From: Rhodospirillaceae bacterium LM-1
GTDB taxonomy: Bacteria > Pseudomonadota > Alphaproteobacteria > Rhodospirillales > WMHbin7
Assembly: GCA_902725215.1 (NCBI GenBank)
Contig: CACUVI010000001.1
Location: 471,939 to 535,938 of the forward strand
Reading direction: 5' to 3'
Length of the DNA stretch: 64,000 nt
Shown: piece after piece, positions 25,766 to 36,255 of the stretch
How the letters are laid out: each line of letters begins with the position of its first letter
Numbering within the stretch: the stretch's first letter is position 1
Made by a program: the position numbers and the translations under genes
The notes under the pieces: model-generated
What the model was told of the DNA's origin: nothing
The model's database searches: none
What the model saw: the letters and a program-made list of their open reading frames with translations, nothing else

Positions 25766-27055
25766 CTAACATTGGGGAGTTTTGTAAAAACCGTATCCGT
25801 TCTTGCCTTTCTGCTTGATGGCGTACATGGCCGCGTCAGCGGCGATCAGGAGCTTGTCGCTGTCGGTCGCATCGTCGGGATAAAGCGCTATTCCCACGCT
25901 GGCGGAAACGCTGGCTTCGCATTCCTTGAGCTTAAAGGGCTTCGACAAGGTTTCGACTACCTTCTCGGCGACGATTCTGGCATCCTGCGACTTGATAACG
26001 CCAGACAGGATCAGGGTAAATTCGTCGCCCGCCAGACGAGCCACGGTATCGGAGGCGCGCACCAAGGCCTGAAGGCGCTGCGCCACTTCGATCAGAAGCT
26101 GGTCGCCAGCCGCATGGCCGTAACAGTCATTGACTTCCTTGAAACCGTCCAGATCGACGAACAGAAGAGCGGCCTTTTGCGTGGCGCGGTCCGCCTGCGC
26201 CAAGGCATGCAGCAAGCGGTCGGTGAAGAGATAGCGGTTGGGAAGACCGGTCAGCGTGTCGTGCGTGGCCTGAAGGCGCAGTTGGTTCTCGATCTCCTTG
26301 CGGAAAGTGATGTCCGTGAAGGTGGCGACGTAATTGGTCAGTCGCCCGACCGCATCTTGCACGGCATCGATGCGCAGCCATTCGGGATAGATGTTGCCGG
26401 TCTTGCGACGGTTCCAAATTTCGCCTTCCCAATGCCCGACGTCGCGCAATCGATCCCACATCTCGTCGTAGAAATTATCGTCCTGAACGCCCGATTTCAG
26501 AATGCCCGATGTTTGTCCGATGATTTCATCGTTTTCATAGCCGGTGATTCTGGTGAAGGCGGGATTGATTCTAATGATCGTGCCACTGGGATCGGTGACA
26601 AAAATTCCGGTATCGACATTCTTGAACACCGCTTCGGAAAGCCGCATCGCTTCCTCGATGCGCTGACGCTCGATGGCGTAGCGAATGGCGCGGCGCAGCA
26701 CGTCGCCGTCGGAGCGGCCCTTGACCAGATAGTCCTGGGCACCCTGCTTGACCGCCTCCAGCGCCAGTTCCTCATCGTCCAGACCCGACAGAACCACCAC
26801 CGCCGCCTTTGGGGGGGACAATTCCAATATCCTTTTCACCGTTTCCAGTCCGTAGGAATCAGGAAGGGAAAGGTCGAGCAGAATGACGTCGGGCGAGACT
26901 TCCGCCAGCCGTTCAACCGCTTCCGCCAGCGAGGGCGCATGGGAAATGTCGAATTTTCCAGGCCCGGACTCGGCCAAGGAATAGCGGATCAGCGCCGCAT
27001 CGCCCGGATTGTCCTCAACCACCAAAACGCGAATTTCGCTCACCCATTCCCCCAA
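25766..27055 (-). CDS. Response regulator: receiver-PAS-GGDEF diguanylate cyclase
   Basis: 429 residues. Seen: a receiver domain (about 8-125) with acidic VEDN and phospho-acceptor Asp61 (VILLDLSLPD), a PAS domain (about 140-255, TGIFVTDPSGTIIRINPAF), and a GGDEF domain (about 270-420). The active loop reads AGDEF, a functional variant in other cyclases, with an I-site RASD five residues before it. It should make c-di-GMP when phosphorylated. The gene lies between the CBS-domain histidine kinase (106 bp upstream) and the multi-PAS GGDEF-EAL gene (32 bp downstream), so the kinase is its likely partner. Confidence 0.9.
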   Translation of the reverse strand: MGEWVSEIRVLVVEDNPGDAALIRYSLAESGPGKFDISHAPSLAEAVERLAEVSPDVILLDLSLPDSYGLETVKRILELSPPKAAVVVLSGLDDEELALEAVKQGAQDYLVKGRSDGDVLRRAIRYAIERQRIEEAMRLSEAVFKNVDTGIFVTDPSGTIIRINPAFTRITGYENDEIIGQTSGILKSGVQDDNFYDEMWDRLRDVGHWEGEIWNRRKTGNIYPEWLRIDAVQDAVGRLTNYVATFTDITFRKEIENQLRLQATHDTLTGLPNRYLFTDRLLHALAQADRATQKAALLFVDLDGFKEVNDCYGHAAGDQLLIEVAQRLQALVRASDTVARLAGDEFTLILSGVIKSQDARIVAEKVVETLSKPFKLKECEASVSASVGIALYPDDATDSDKLLIAADAAMYAIKQKGKNGYGFYKTPQC

Positions 27056-27160
27056 TGAATATTCACACTGCCGCGTCTTCGTTTATATTGGCCCTCGGAC
27101 AGAACAATCCAAGACTTGCCTTGATTCTTAACTCTGGCGTACAGCCATTGGCATTCACGG

Positions 27161-28729
27161 TCAAGACGAACTAACAGCCGCGGACTGAGCTTCCCCATCG
27201 GAAAGCGTAAACCGCACCACCGTGCCTTGTCCGGGTTGTGATTCAAGCCAAATCCGCCCGCCATGGCGCTCGACGATCCGTCTGGCCAAGGCTAGGCCGA
27301 TCCCGGCGCCCACCTCTTCTCCCTCGGTCTGGAACAGCCGGAACAAACGTTCAGACTGACTGGGATCAAGCCCACGCCCATTGTCGGCGATGCTGACGAT
27401 CCAGCGGTTGGTCTGGCGTTCGGCCGTGATCTGGATCAAGGGAGCGCGCTCAGGGACGCGAAAGCGAAGGGCGTTGTTAACGATCACCTGAAACAGCTGC
27501 TTTATTTGAACCGGATCGCCCTTGATTCTGGGCAAGGCTTGGGAAAGATCGACCTTGGCCTGCAAATCTTGAAGCGCCTGGGTTTCTTCCTTGGCAACCT
27601 GGGAAGCCAGGGCTGCCAAATCGATGGGCTGCAAGGAATTGGGGGCATGCCCCAACTGCGCGAACTGCGAAATGCCGTTCAGCATCGCCGTCAGCGTTCC
27701 GAACTGATCCCTAGCACAGGCCAAGGCCTGGCTGTCCGGATGTTCCAGACACTCGGCCATTCCATCCAGCGGCCTCTTGAATCCGTGGACGACGGCATGA
27801 ACGAATTCCTCCAACTCCTCGTTGGTCCTGTTCAATTCATCCAGGGCGCCCCTTAGGCGATTCTGGGTTTGGTTAAGGGCGCGTGAGCGCTCGGCCAGCA
27901 TATCCTCGACATAGCGCATGATCGAGAATTCGACGCTGGCCAGAATGTCGGCGTAAGAGAGCAGGCCGATCGGCGTTCCCTCGCCGTCGGTGACGCCCAG
28001 ATGACGGATGCCCTTGCGTTCCATGGTTTCGCGCGCTTCCAGCACGCTGACGGACTGCGGAACCGAAATGATCGGCGAGGTGGACACATCGGCCACCTTC
28101 AGCCCGCCTCTGCGGCTGGCCACGGCCTTCAAAAGGTCGCGCTCGGTCACGATGCCGCGCCGTCCGTCGCCGAAAATGACAACGGCGCAATCCGTTCCAT
28201 GATTGTGCAGCCGCACCGCCGCCTGAGACAGAGAAGACGAGGCCTGAAGGATCAGCGTGGGACGGCGAACCGCCGTGCTGACCGAACGCATCGACAGGAA
28301 ATGGCGCACGTCTTGCTGGCGCACAACGTCGCTTTGGCTGACCACGCCGACCAGTTGGTCCTTGTCGTCCACCACCACATAATGGCGCAGCCCCTCGTCG
28401 CGAAAGCGCAGCGTGGCCGCTTCGATGGTCACGCTTTGATTGATGGTGCGGACGGGCTTGCTCATGACATCGCCCACGGGTTGGTCCAGGGCGGCGATGT
28501 CGTCGGGATTGACTAGCAGCGCGTCGTGTTCTGTCCAAATGCCTTCAGGACGTCCGCGGTCCAGAACCACGATCGAGCTGCAACGGGTCGTCACCATCTG
28601 ATTGGCCGCTTCGGAAACGGTCATTGATGGCCCGCAGGTCAGGATATTGCGCCGCATGATCTGGGACAGATTCTGCGCCTGCCCCTTCAGCAACTGATCC
28701 AAAGCGTCGTGTGTGGTGTCAATCATCAA
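27161..28729 (-). CDS. Soluble histidine kinase with four CBS domains
   Basis: 522 residues, no membrane segment. Seen: four CBS units in the first about 275 residues (repeats such as MTVSEAANQMVTTRCSSIVVLD and SVSVLEARETMERKGIRHLGVTD), a coiled linker, a HisKA-like segment with His in VVHGFKRPLDGM, and a HATPase domain (VIVNNALRF, DNGRGLDP, GAGIGLALARRIVERHGG). CBS tandems usually bind adenine nucleotides, so energy charge or a similar cytoplasmic signal is the likely input. The next gene downstream is a receiver-PAS-GGDEF regulator, suggesting a two-component route to c-di-GMP. Confidence 0.88.
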   Translation of the reverse strand: MMIDTTHDALDQLLKGQAQNLSQIMRRNILTCGPSMTVSEAANQMVTTRCSSIVVLDRGRPEGIWTEHDALLVNPDDIAALDQPVGDVMSKPVRTINQSVTIEAATLRFRDEGLRHYVVVDDKDQLVGVVSQSDVVRQQDVRHFLSMRSVSTAVRRPTLILQASSSLSQAAVRLHNHGTDCAVVIFGDGRRGIVTERDLLKAVASRRGGLKVADVSTSPIISVPQSVSVLEARETMERKGIRHLGVTDGEGTPIGLLSYADILASVEFSIMRYVEDMLAERSRALNQTQNRLRGALDELNRTNEELEEFVHAVVHGFKRPLDGMAECLEHPDSQALACARDQFGTLTAMLNGISQFAQLGHAPNSLQPIDLAALASQVAKEETQALQDLQAKVDLSQALPRIKGDPVQIKQLFQVIVNNALRFRVPERAPLIQITAERQTNRWIVSIADNGRGLDPSQSERLFRLFQTEGEEVGAGIGLALARRIVERHGGRIWLESQPGQGTVVRFTLSDGEAQSAAVSSS

Positions 28730-28753
28730 TTCAAGCCATAATTTTCATCGTGA

Positions 28754-29830
28754 TTAAACCATATCCTCTTGCTTCCCACCATCGCCTAACTGAACCGCCT
28801 CGACCTGTTCTGAACGCCTGATCACCTTATCGACCGACAGTTTGAGTTGGCGCAAATCCTCGCCGGCTTGGCCGAAATGCGTCTCCAGCTTGGCCGCCCG
28901 CTCGGCCAGCCGCTTCATGTCGTCCAGCAAATGTCTGACCTCGGCCTGGATCACGTCGGCCTGCTCGCGCATGCGCGCATCCTTCAAAACCGCCCGGATC
29001 GTGGTCAGGGTCGCCATCAATGTGGTTGGCGAAACGATCCACACCCTGGCTCGGTAAGACTTTTCAATGACTTCTGGGAAATTTGCATAAAGCTCGGCAT
29101 ATACAGCTTCGGATGGCAAAAACATCAGCGCCGATTCAGCCGTTTCGCCGGGGACGATGTATTTTTCCGAAATGTCCCGCACATGGCCCAGGACCGCCGT
29201 CGCGAAGGCGCGGCCCGCCTGCGTGCGCTCGGCATCGTCCTTGGCGGCCCGCAACTGATGGAAACTTTCCAGGGGAAACTTGGCGTCGATAGCGATCGAC
29301 CCTGGAGGCTTGGGCAGGTGAATCAGGCAATCGACGCGACGCCGATCGCCGATCGGCGCTTGGAACTCATAGACTTGCGGTGGCAAAACTTGGCTGACAA
29401 GATCGTTCAACTGGATTTCACCAAAGGCCCCGCGCGTCTGCTTGTTGGACAGGATGTCTTGCAAACTGACCATGCGCTCGGACAATTGGGCGATATTGGC
29501 CTGGGCGGAATCGATCACGGCCAAGCGTTCGCGCAGCTCGGCCAAACTGGCCCCGGTGCGCAGAGACGACTGATCCAACCCTTCATTCAGCCGCTTTCCC
29601 AATTCGACCAACCGGTCGTCGAGCAGGCGGGAAATCTGCCTTTCCTGGGCTTGGAGCCGCTCGGCCATCAAGGACTGCTGAGAGGCCTGGCTGTCGGCCA
29701 TTTGGGCCAAACGGCCGGTCAATTCGCCCAAAGGGGCCGAATCCGGGCGTTTGAGCAGCCAAGCGGCCAGAAAACCGGTGGCTAGAGCCAAAGCCAGCCC
29801 CCCGGCCAGAATAAGGGTGGTCGTATCCAT
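28754..29830 (-). CDS. rmuC: DNA recombination protein RmuC homologue
   Basis: 358 residues. Seen: an N-terminal membrane anchor ([21 protein letters not shown]), a Gln-rich coiled coil (about 30-130), and the RmuC core ([81 protein letters not shown]). RmuC proteins carry a nuclease-like fold and limit DNA inversions at short inverted repeats. It is divergent from def. It may read into the kinase gene 24 bp downstream. Confidence 0.92.
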   Translation of the reverse strand: MDTTTLILAGGLALALATGFLAAWLLKRPDSAPLGELTGRLAQMADSQASQQSLMAERLQAQERQISRLLDDRLVELGKRLNEGLDQSSLRTGASLAELRERLAVIDSAQANIAQLSERMVSLQDILSNKQTRGAFGEIQLNDLVSQVLPPQVYEFQAPIGDRRRVDCLIHLPKPPGSIAIDAKFPLESFHQLRAAKDDAERTQAGRAFATAVLGHVRDISEKYIVPGETAESALMFLPSEAVYAELYANFPEVIEKSYRARVWIVSPTTLMATLTTIRAVLKDARMREQADVIQAEVRHLLDDMKRLAERAAKLETHFGQAGEDLRQLKLSVDKVIRRSEQVEAVQLGDGGKQEDMV

Positions 29831-29913
29831 GCCCTGCTTTTACAGCCCCGTGTCGTCTTCTGCCACCCTCATCATTTCTTGACGATTTGTCCCTGAACTC
29901 TTATGTCACCCGC

Positions 29914-30432
29914 ATGAGCCTGCTGAACATCCTTGTCGCCCCCGACCCGCGCCTGAAAAACAAAGCCCTGCCGGTTGAAAAGGTGGATTCGGCGCTTTCC
30001 CGCCTGATCGACGACATGTTCGAAACCATGTATCAGGCGCCAGGCATCGGCCTGGCCGCCCCCCAGGTGGGGGTCGCCAAGAAGGTGATCGTGGTCGATA
30101 CCGCCAAAAAGGGCGAGGAAGCCCAGCCCATGGCCCTGATCAATCCCGAAATCCTGTGGCTGTCGGAGGAAACCAGCAGCTACGAGGAAGGCTGCCTGTC
30201 GGTCCCCGAACATTACGCCGAGGTCATCCGCCCCGCCCGCGTGCGCGTGCGCTATCAAGACCGCCAGGGCGAAATTCGCGAAATCGAGGCGGATGGGCTG
30301 CTGTCCACCGTGTTGCAGCATGAAATCGACCATCTGTCGGGCAAGCTGTTCGTCGATTATCTTTCCGCTTTGAAACGGGGCATGATCCTGCGCAAGCTGG
30401 AGAAAGCGAAAAAGCAGGCTGTCCGGGGATAA
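29914..30432 (+). CDS. def: Peptide deformylase
   Basis: 172 residues from ATG 29914; a TTG at 29887 is in frame but the family starts at MSLLNIL. It removes the formyl group from nascent N-terminal Met. Seen: all three metal-site motifs, [18 protein letters not shown] (Cys ligand) and [14 protein letters not shown] (two His ligands and catalytic Glu). It is followed five bases later by fmt, the reverse step, and then truA, a common bacterial operon. Confidence 0.96.
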   Translation: MSLLNILVAPDPRLKNKALPVEKVDSALSRLIDDMFETMYQAPGIGLAAPQVGVAKKVIVVDTAKKGEEAQPMALINPEILWLSEETSSYEEGCLSVPEHYAEVIRPARVRVRYQDRQGEIREIEADGLLSTVLQHEIDHLSGKLFVDYLSALKRGMILRKLEKAKKQAVRG

Positions 30433-30437
30433 GATCA

Positions 30438-31355
30438 ATGCGCATCGTCTTCATGGGCACCCCCGATTTTGCGGCGACGGTGCTGGAAAGCCTGATCGCG
30501 GCCCGGCATGACGTTGTTTGCGCCTATTCGCAACCCCCCAGGCCCTCCGGACGCGGCCACAAACAGCAGCCCTCGCCGGTGCAAAAGCTGGCCGAAGAAC
30601 ACGGCATCCCCGTGCGCTGCCCAACCTCTCTCAAATCGCCAGAGGAACAGGCCGCCTTCGCTGAACTGAAGGCCGATGTGGCGGTGGTGGCGGCCTATGG
30701 GCTGATCTTGCCCAAAGCCATTCTGGACGCGCCAACAAAGGGCTGCCTGAACGTGCATGGATCGCTGCTGCCGCGCTGGCGGGGCGCTGCCCCCATCCAA
30801 CGGGCCATCATGGCGGGGGATGACCAGACCGGCATCTGCATCATGCGCATGGACGAAGGGCTGGACACCGGGCCGGTACTGTTGCGAGACAGCATCCCCA
30901 TCGGCCCCGAGACCACGGCGGGCGAGTTGCACGATCAGTTGGCCGATCTGGGGGCGCGCCTGATGCTGGTCACCCTGGGCATGATGACCCTGGGCGACAC
31001 CTTGATTCCCATGTCTCAGCCCGAAAGCGGCGTAACCTACGCCAAGAAGATCGAGCGCGAGGAAAGCCGCATCGACTGGAACAAGCCGGCCATCGAGATC
31101 GACCGGCTGATCCGCGCCATGTCGCCGCATCCCGGCGCTTGGTTCGAACATTCGGGCGAGCGGTTCAAATTGCTGAAAGCCCATCCGCTCGACCGGCGCG
31201 GCAAGCCGGGACAAGTGCTTGAAGGCGGACTGACCATCGCCTGCATCGATGGGGCGATGGGCGTTCAAACCATCCAGCGCCAGGGAAAGGCGCCGATGGA
31301 TGCCGACGCCTTCCTGCGCGGCTATGTCTTCCCGCCCGGCACGGTATTGACGTGA
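30438..31355 (+). CDS. fmt: Methionyl-tRNA formyltransferase
   Basis: 305 residues, normal length. It formylates Met-tRNAfMet with 10-formyl-tetrahydrofolate. Seen: the N-terminal RIVFMGTPDFA, the catalytic block NVHGSLLPRWRGAAPIQRAIMAGD (Asn, His and downstream Asp), TGICIMRMDEGLDTGP, and a C-terminal OB-like domain. It lies in the def-fmt-truA operon; the stop overlaps the truA start by four bases. Confidence 0.97.
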   Translation: MRIVFMGTPDFAATVLESLIAARHDVVCAYSQPPRPSGRGHKQQPSPVQKLAEEHGIPVRCPTSLKSPEEQAAFAELKADVAVVAAYGLILPKAILDAPTKGCLNVHGSLLPRWRGAAPIQRAIMAGDDQTGICIMRMDEGLDTGPVLLRDSIPIGPETTAGELHDQLADLGARLMLVTLGMMTLGDTLIPMSQPESGVTYAKKIEREESRIDWNKPAIEIDRLIRAMSPHPGAWFEHSGERFKLLKAHPLDRRGKPGQVLEGGLTIACIDGAMGVQTIQRQGKAPMDADAFLRGYVFPPGTVLT

Positions 31356-32092
31356 CCGTCCGGTATAAATTGCTGATGGAATACGACGGCTCAGGCTTCA
31401 TAGGCTGGCAGCGCCAGGGCAGCGGCATTTCCGTGCAAAGCGTTTTGGAAGACGCGGCTAAGCTGTTCACCGGCGTCGAGGCGGCGACCGGAGCCGCCGG
31501 GCGCACCGACACCGGCGTGCATGCGCTGGGCATGGTGGCGCATGTCGATCTGGCGCGCGCCTATGATCCCGAAACCGTGCGCCGCGCCTTGAACTTTTAC
31601 ATGAAACCGCATCCCGTGGCGGTGCTGGAAGCCAGCGAAGCGCCCAAGGGTTTCCATGCGCGTTTTTCCGCCTTGGAACGGCGCTATCTGTACCGAATTT
31701 CAAACCGCCCCTCGCCCCCCGTCCTTGACCGGCACCGCGTCTGGTGGATCTCCAATCCACTCGATGAGAAGGCCATGGCCGAAGGGGCCGCCCATCTGGT
31801 CGGGCATCACGATTTCTCGACCTTCAGGGCGGGCGACTGCCAAGCCAGATCGCCCTTCAAGACGCTGGACGAGCTTTCGGTCGAGCGCCAAGGAGACGAG
31901 GTTCACATCCGCGCCCGATCTCGTTCATTCTTGCATCGTCAGGTGCGCAACATGGTGGGAACCTTGAAAATGGTCGGCGAGGGCCGATGGAGTCCGGACG
32001 ACGTCAAGAAGGCGCTGGAGGCGCGCGCACGCGCCGCGGGCGGACCCACCGCGCAGCCACAAGGCCTTTATTTTCTTGGGGTTACTTACTAG
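31352..32092 (+). CDS. truA: tRNA pseudouridine synthase A (positions 38-40)
   Basis: 246 residues starting at GTG 31352, overlapping the fmt stop (GTGA). Seen: YDGSGFIGWQRQ, the catalytic Asp in GRTDTGVHALG, RRYLYRI, and the C-terminal FLHRQVRNMVGTL, all TruA signatures. It is the last gene of the def-fmt-truA operon. Confidence 0.96.
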   Translation: MTVRYKLLMEYDGSGFIGWQRQGSGISVQSVLEDAAKLFTGVEAATGAAGRTDTGVHALGMVAHVDLARAYDPETVRRALNFYMKPHPVAVLEASEAPKGFHARFSALERRYLYRISNRPSPPVLDRHRVWWISNPLDEKAMAEGAAHLVGHHDFSTFRAGDCQARSPFKTLDELSVERQGDEVHIRARSRSFLHRQVRNMVGTLKMVGEGRWSPDDVKKALEARARAAGGPTAQPQGLYFLGVTY

Positions 32093-32255
32093 GGCCGATA
32101 ATTTCCCCCTTGCCCGCATTTCAAAACGCCTTCATAACTTTTGGGCATTTTCCGTGCGGGTGGCGCTTTGCGTTTTAGCGTGCGCAGTCCATGCGGCGCA
32201 TGCCTCGAGGCCTTGGCCTTGAGCTTCTGTTCAACGTGAAGGAAAGGACGTGCCA

Positions 32256-32462
32256 ATGGCTACAGGCACCGTGAAGTGGTTCAATACGACCAAGGGTTTC
32301 GGCTTCATTGCTCCGGAAGACGGCGGCAAGGATGTGTTCGTGCATATCTCGGCTCTGGAACGTTCGGGGCTTCAGGGCCTGAACGAAGGCCAGAGAGTTG
32401 CGTTCGAACTGCGCCAGGACCCCAAGGGTGCCAAGGCTGTTGATCTGCGGACTCTCGACTAA
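32256..32462 (+). CDS. cspA: Cold-shock domain protein
   Basis: 68 residues from ATG 32256 (an in-frame GTG at 32250 is less likely; AAGGAAAGGA lies upstream). Single cold-shock domain: TGTVKWFNTTKGFGFIAPEDGG contains RNP1 (KGFGFI) and DVFVHIS is RNP2. It binds single-stranded RNA or DNA as a chaperone. The preceding 163 bp (32093-32255) are non-coding and long enough for the structured 5' leader typical of csp mRNAs, though I cannot show a thermosensor fold. A strong terminator follows. Confidence 0.95.
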   Translation: MATGTVKWFNTTKGFGFIAPEDGGKDVFVHISALERSGLQGLNEGQRVAFELRQDPKGAKAVDLRTLD

Positions 32463-32483
32463 CAGATCGCCCTGCAGAAACGG

Positions 32484-32516
32484 AAACGGCCGGTGGGAAA
32501 CCACCGGCCGTTTTTT
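32484..32516 (+). terminator. Intrinsic terminator after the cold-shock gene
   Basis: A 13-bp perfect stem (AAACGGCCGGTGG at 32484-32496, complement at 32501-32513) with a GAAA tetraloop leads into a T run to 32516. Its reverse side faces the end of secA (32539) and may also terminate that gene. Confidence 0.93.
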
Positions 32517-32538
32517 GTCGGCGCTCATGCAAAGCGGA

Positions 32539-35214
32539 TTATTCCACCCGACCGTGGCAGTGCTTGTACTTCTTGCCCGAGCCGCAGGGGCAAGGCGCAT
32601 TCCTGGGCGTGGCGCGCCAGGAATTGGGATCGTTGGGGTCGCGCGCCTCGTCGCCAGCCACCGGCCCGAAGGCGGGATCATGGCGGGTTTCGAACATCTG
32701 GCGAGGCTTGGGCGGCGCCATCAGTTCCTCGGGCGGTTCCTCGAAACGCAGTTCGACATGCGCCAACAGCGACACCACGCGCTCCTTTAGCCCCTCCAGC
32801 ATCACGCTGAACAGATTGAAGGCCTCGCGCTTATATTCGTTCAAGGGATCGCGCTGCCCATAAGCGCGCAGCCCAATGCCCTGGCGTAGATGATCCAACG
32901 CCAAAAGATGGTCCTTCCAGCTTTGATCCAGAATCTGCACCAGAATGCTGTGCTCGACCTGGCGCATCAGATCGGGGCCGTAATTGGCAACCTTCTCGGC
33001 CATCTTGCGATTGACGGCATCGGAAACACGCTCGTGGATTTCCGCTTCCGCGATTCCCTCTTCCTTGGCCCAGTCGGCCACCGGCAAATCGAGATTGAAA
33101 ACGCGCAGAACCTCTTCATGCAGGCCCGACACGTCCCATTCCTCGGCAAAGGCCTTTTCTGGAATGCAACGCTCGACCATGCGGTCCAGGATCTCGCTGC
33201 GAAATTCCGCAACCATGGCCGAAACGTCAGCGGTCGCCATCAATTCCTTGCGCTGTTCGTAGATCACCTTGCGCTGGTCGTTCATCACATCGTCGAACTT
33301 CAGCAGATTCTTGCGAATCTCGAAGTTCCTGGCTTCGACCTTCTGCTGCGCCTTTTCAAGCGCCTTGTTGATCCAGGGATGAACGATGGCCTCGCCATCT
33401 TTCAGACCCAGCTTTTGCAGCATGCCGTCCAGACGGTTGGTGCCGAAAATGCGCATCAGGTCGTCTTCCAACGACAGGAAGAACTTGGAGCCGCCGGGAT
33501 CGCCCTGGCGGCCCGATCGCCCGCGCAGCTGATTGTCGATGCGCCTGCTTTCGTGGCGCTCGGTGCCGATCACGTAAAGCCCGCCGGCGGCCAGCGCGAT
33601 TTCCTTGCCGGCTGCCACTTCCGCGCGGATTTCGTCGGCCCTCTTGGCGGCGGCAGCCGGTTCAAGCCCGACCAGTTCCTGCTTCAAACGCATATCCAAA
33701 TTGCCGCCCATCTGGATGTCGGTGCCGCGACCGGCCATGTTGGTGGCGATGGTGACGGCGGCGGGCGACCCCGCCTGGGCCACGATATAGGCTTCCTGCT
33801 CGTGATAGCGGGCATTCAGCACCTTGTGGGGAATCTTCTTCTTTTTCAGAAGATCGGCAAGCTGCTCGCTCTTCTCGATCGACACCGTGCCCACCAGCAC
33901 CGGCTGCTTGCGCTTGATGCATTCCTCGATCAGGGTGGCAATGGCTTCGTTCTTCTCGTGCGCCGTGCGATACACTTCGTCATCGGCGTCGATGCGCACG
34001 CAGGTCACGTTGGTCGGCATCTCGACCACGTCGAGATTGTAGATTTCCGAGAACTCGCCCGCCTCGGTCAAAGCCGTGCCGGTCATGCCCGACAGTTTCG
34101 GATACATGCGAAACAGGTTCTGGAAGGTGATCGAGGCCAGGGTCTGATTCTCGTTTTGGATATCCACCCCTTCCTTGGCTTCCAACGCCTGATGCAGCCC
34201 TTCGGAATAGCGACGTCCCTCCATCATGCGCCCGGTGAACTCGTCGATGATGACGACCTTGTTGTCCTTGACGATGTAATCGACGTCGCGCGTGAACAAG
34301 ACATGCGCCCGCAGCGCCGAATTGGCGTGATGGACCAACGAGATATTGGCCAAATCGTACAGGTTGGTGCCCTTCATGAGGCCCGCTTCGACCAGCAGCT
34401 TTTCGATTTTCTCGACGCCGGCTTCGGTAAAGGTGACGGCGCGCTGCTTTTCGTCCTTTTCGTAATGCGAAGCGTCAAGCAGCGGCATCAGCTTGTTGAC
34501 CTGCTTGTACAGCTCGGAATTGTCCTCGGTCGGACCCGAGATGATCAACGGCGTTCTGGCCTCGTCGATCAGGATCGAATCCACTTCGTCGACGATGGCG
34601 TAATTGAAGGGGCGCTGCGCCATCTCGGTCTGGCGGAACTTCATGTTGTCGCGCAGATAGTCGAAGCCCAGTTCGTTGTTGGTGCCGTATGTCACGTCGC
34701 AGGCATAGGCCTGCTGGCGTTCGACGTCGTCCAAGCCATGCACGATGACGCCGACCGTAAGGCCCAGGAAACGATAGACTTGGCCCATCCATTCGGCGTC
34801 GCGTCTGGCCAGATAGTCATTGACCGTCACCACATGCACGCCTTTGCCGGACAGGGCGTTCAGATAGACCGCCAGCGTGGCGACCAGGGTCTTGCCTTCA
34901 CCCGTTTTCATTTCGGCGATCTTGCCGCGATGAAGCACGATGCCGCCCATCATCTGCACGTCGAAATGGCGCTGGCCCAGCGTGCGCTTGGCCGCCTCGC
35001 GCACGGTGGCGAATGCCTCGGGCAGCAGGTCGTCCAGGCTTTCGCCCTTCTCCAAGCGCTCCTTGAACCAGACGGTGCGGGCCGCCAGTTCCTCGTTGGA
35101 CAGCTTCTCAAGCTCTGGCTCGAGTGCATTGATGGCCGCCACCTCGGACTTCAGGGTCTTGATGTAGCGGTCGTTAGCGGACCCGAAGAGCCGCTTTACT
35201 AAAGCACCGAGCAT
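32539..35214 (-). CDS. secA: Preprotein translocase ATPase SecA
   Basis: 891 residues, full length. It is the motor that drives Sec-dependent export at the inner membrane. Seen: the N-terminal [15 protein letters not shown], Walker [74 protein letters not shown], and the C-terminal zinc motif [16 protein letters not shown]. It is divergent from the PpiC-type isomerase gene, an export-related neighbour. Confidence 0.97.
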   Translation of the reverse strand: MLGALVKRLFGSANDRYIKTLKSEVAAINALEPELEKLSNEELAARTVWFKERLEKGESLDDLLPEAFATVREAAKRTLGQRHFDVQMMGGIVLHRGKIAEMKTGEGKTLVATLAVYLNALSGKGVHVVTVNDYLARRDAEWMGQVYRFLGLTVGVIVHGLDDVERQQAYACDVTYGTNNELGFDYLRDNMKFRQTEMAQRPFNYAIVDEVDSILIDEARTPLIISGPTEDNSELYKQVNKLMPLLDASHYEKDEKQRAVTFTEAGVEKIEKLLVEAGLMKGTNLYDLANISLVHHANSALRAHVLFTRDVDYIVKDNKVVIIDEFTGRMMEGRRYSEGLHQALEAKEGVDIQNENQTLASITFQNLFRMYPKLSGMTGTALTEAGEFSEIYNLDVVEMPTNVTCVRIDADDEVYRTAHEKNEAIATLIEECIKRKQPVLVGTVSIEKSEQLADLLKKKKIPHKVLNARYHEQEAYIVAQAGSPAAVTIATNMAGRGTDIQMGGNLDMRLKQELVGLEPAAAAKRADEIRAEVAAGKEIALAAGGLYVIGTERHESRRIDNQLRGRSGRQGDPGGSKFFLSLEDDLMRIFGTNRLDGMLQKLGLKDGEAIVHPWINKALEKAQQKVEARNFEIRKNLLKFDDVMNDQRKVIYEQRKELMATADVSAMVAEFRSEILDRMVERCIPEKAFAEEWDVSGLHEEVLRVFNLDLPVADWAKEEGIAEAEIHERVSDAVNRKMAEKVANYGPDLMRQVEHSILVQILDQSWKDHLLALDHLRQGIGLRAYGQRDPLNEYKREAFNLFSVMLEGLKERVVSLLAHVELRFEEPPEELMAPPKPRQMFETRHDPAFGPVAGDEARDPNDPNSWRATPRNAPCPCGSGKKYKHCHGRVE

Positions 35215-35408
35215 GGAGAATCCTTAAAGACGTGCGGAAATTTTGCTGCAAAGAGATAGTCTCCGTTAGCCCCCCTGTCAATGTCGGCAGCCATCCTGGA
35301 AAATACGCAAGCAACCAGAACAAATCGGGTACATCTCCGTCACCCACTTGCCGGAACGGGCGCGATATGCCACAAGCACGTACCATTTTTCCAACAAGGA
35401 TAACGAAG

Positions 35409-36248
35409 ATGTCCCGCATGTCAGCCGCCCTTGCCGTTTCGCTTTTGGGCTTTGCCCTGGTCTCTCCGGTCCAGGCTTTGGGCGAGGATTCGGTTGCCGC
35501 CACCGTCAACGGGTCGGAAATCCGCATGTCGGACGTCATGCGCCTGAAGAACGGCGCGCCGCAACTGGCCCAGGCCCCGATGGGGGTCGTTTATCCGGTT
35601 ATCCTGAACAAGCTGATCCGCGACCAACTGTTGGCCGAGGCGGGACGCAAGGACGGCTTGGCCAAGGACGCCGAGGTCATGCTGGCCTTAAAGAACGCCG
35701 AAACGCAGATTATCGCCCAAACCTACGCCATGCGCGCCGCCACCAAGGGCGTCACCGATCAGGCCGTGCAGGCCCGGTATAGCGAGATGAAGAAGAAGTT
35801 CAAGCCCGCCGAGGAAGTGCGGGCGCGCCACATCCTGGTCAACACTTCCGACGAGGCCAACGGTGTGCTGGCCGACATCAAGAACGGCAAGAAGTTCGAG
35901 GAAGTAGCCGCTGAAAAATCGAAGGACGGCAACGCCCAAAGCGGCGGCGACCTTGGCTTTTTCCGCAAGGACGAAATGGTTCCCGAATTCGCCGAAACCG
36001 CCTTCAAGTTGAAGCCCGGCCAAGTCTCGGCGCCCGTTAAAACCCAATTCGGCTGGCATGTCATCAAAATGGAAGAAAAGCGGATGAGCCAGCCCCCGCA
36101 ACTGGACGAGGTCAAGGAAGACCTGCAGGCTCAGTTGGCCGAAGAGGCTCTGTCCAAGGTCATCAAAAATCTGGAAGCCGGCGCCAAGATTTCCCGCTTC
36201 GACGCCGAGGGCAAGCCGATGCAAGCCCCCGCCGCTCCGCACAAGTAA
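35409..36248 (+). CDS. Exported PpiC-type peptidyl-prolyl isomerase
   Basis: 279 residues from ATG 35409 (AAGGA ribosome site; the frame is open upstream but non-coding). Seen: signal peptide MSAALAVSLLGFALVSPVQA, a SurA/PrsA-like N-terminal helical domain, and a parvulin domain (about 150-250: EVRARHILVNTSDEANGVLADIKNGKKFEEVA, GGDLGFFRKDEMVPEFAETAF, FGWHVIKMEEKR). It should aid folding of exported proteins in the periplasm. It lies divergent from secA and eight bases upstream of argJ. Confidence 0.92.
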   Translation: MSRMSAALAVSLLGFALVSPVQALGEDSVAATVNGSEIRMSDVMRLKNGAPQLAQAPMGVVYPVILNKLIRDQLLAEAGRKDGLAKDAEVMLALKNAETQIIAQTYAMRAATKGVTDQAVQARYSEMKKKFKPAEEVRARHILVNTSDEANGVLADIKNGKKFEEVAAEKSKDGNAQSGGDLGFFRKDEMVPEFAETAFKLKPGQVSAPVKTQFGWHVIKMEEKRMSQPPQLDEVKEDLQAQLAEEALSKVIKNLEAGAKISRFDAEGKPMQAPAAPHK

Positions 36249-36255
36249 GTCGGCC

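Noticed and set aside
32093..32255. Cold-shock RNA thermosensor in the csp leader
   Set aside because: The leader length fits, but I cannot show the alternative folds by eye, so it is only mentioned with the gene.
32890..35202. Long plus-strand open frame (770 codons) opposite secA
   Set aside because: It is the antisense shadow of a full-length SecA frame; high-GC codon bias keeps the opposite strand open. His- and Gln-rich composition with no domain.
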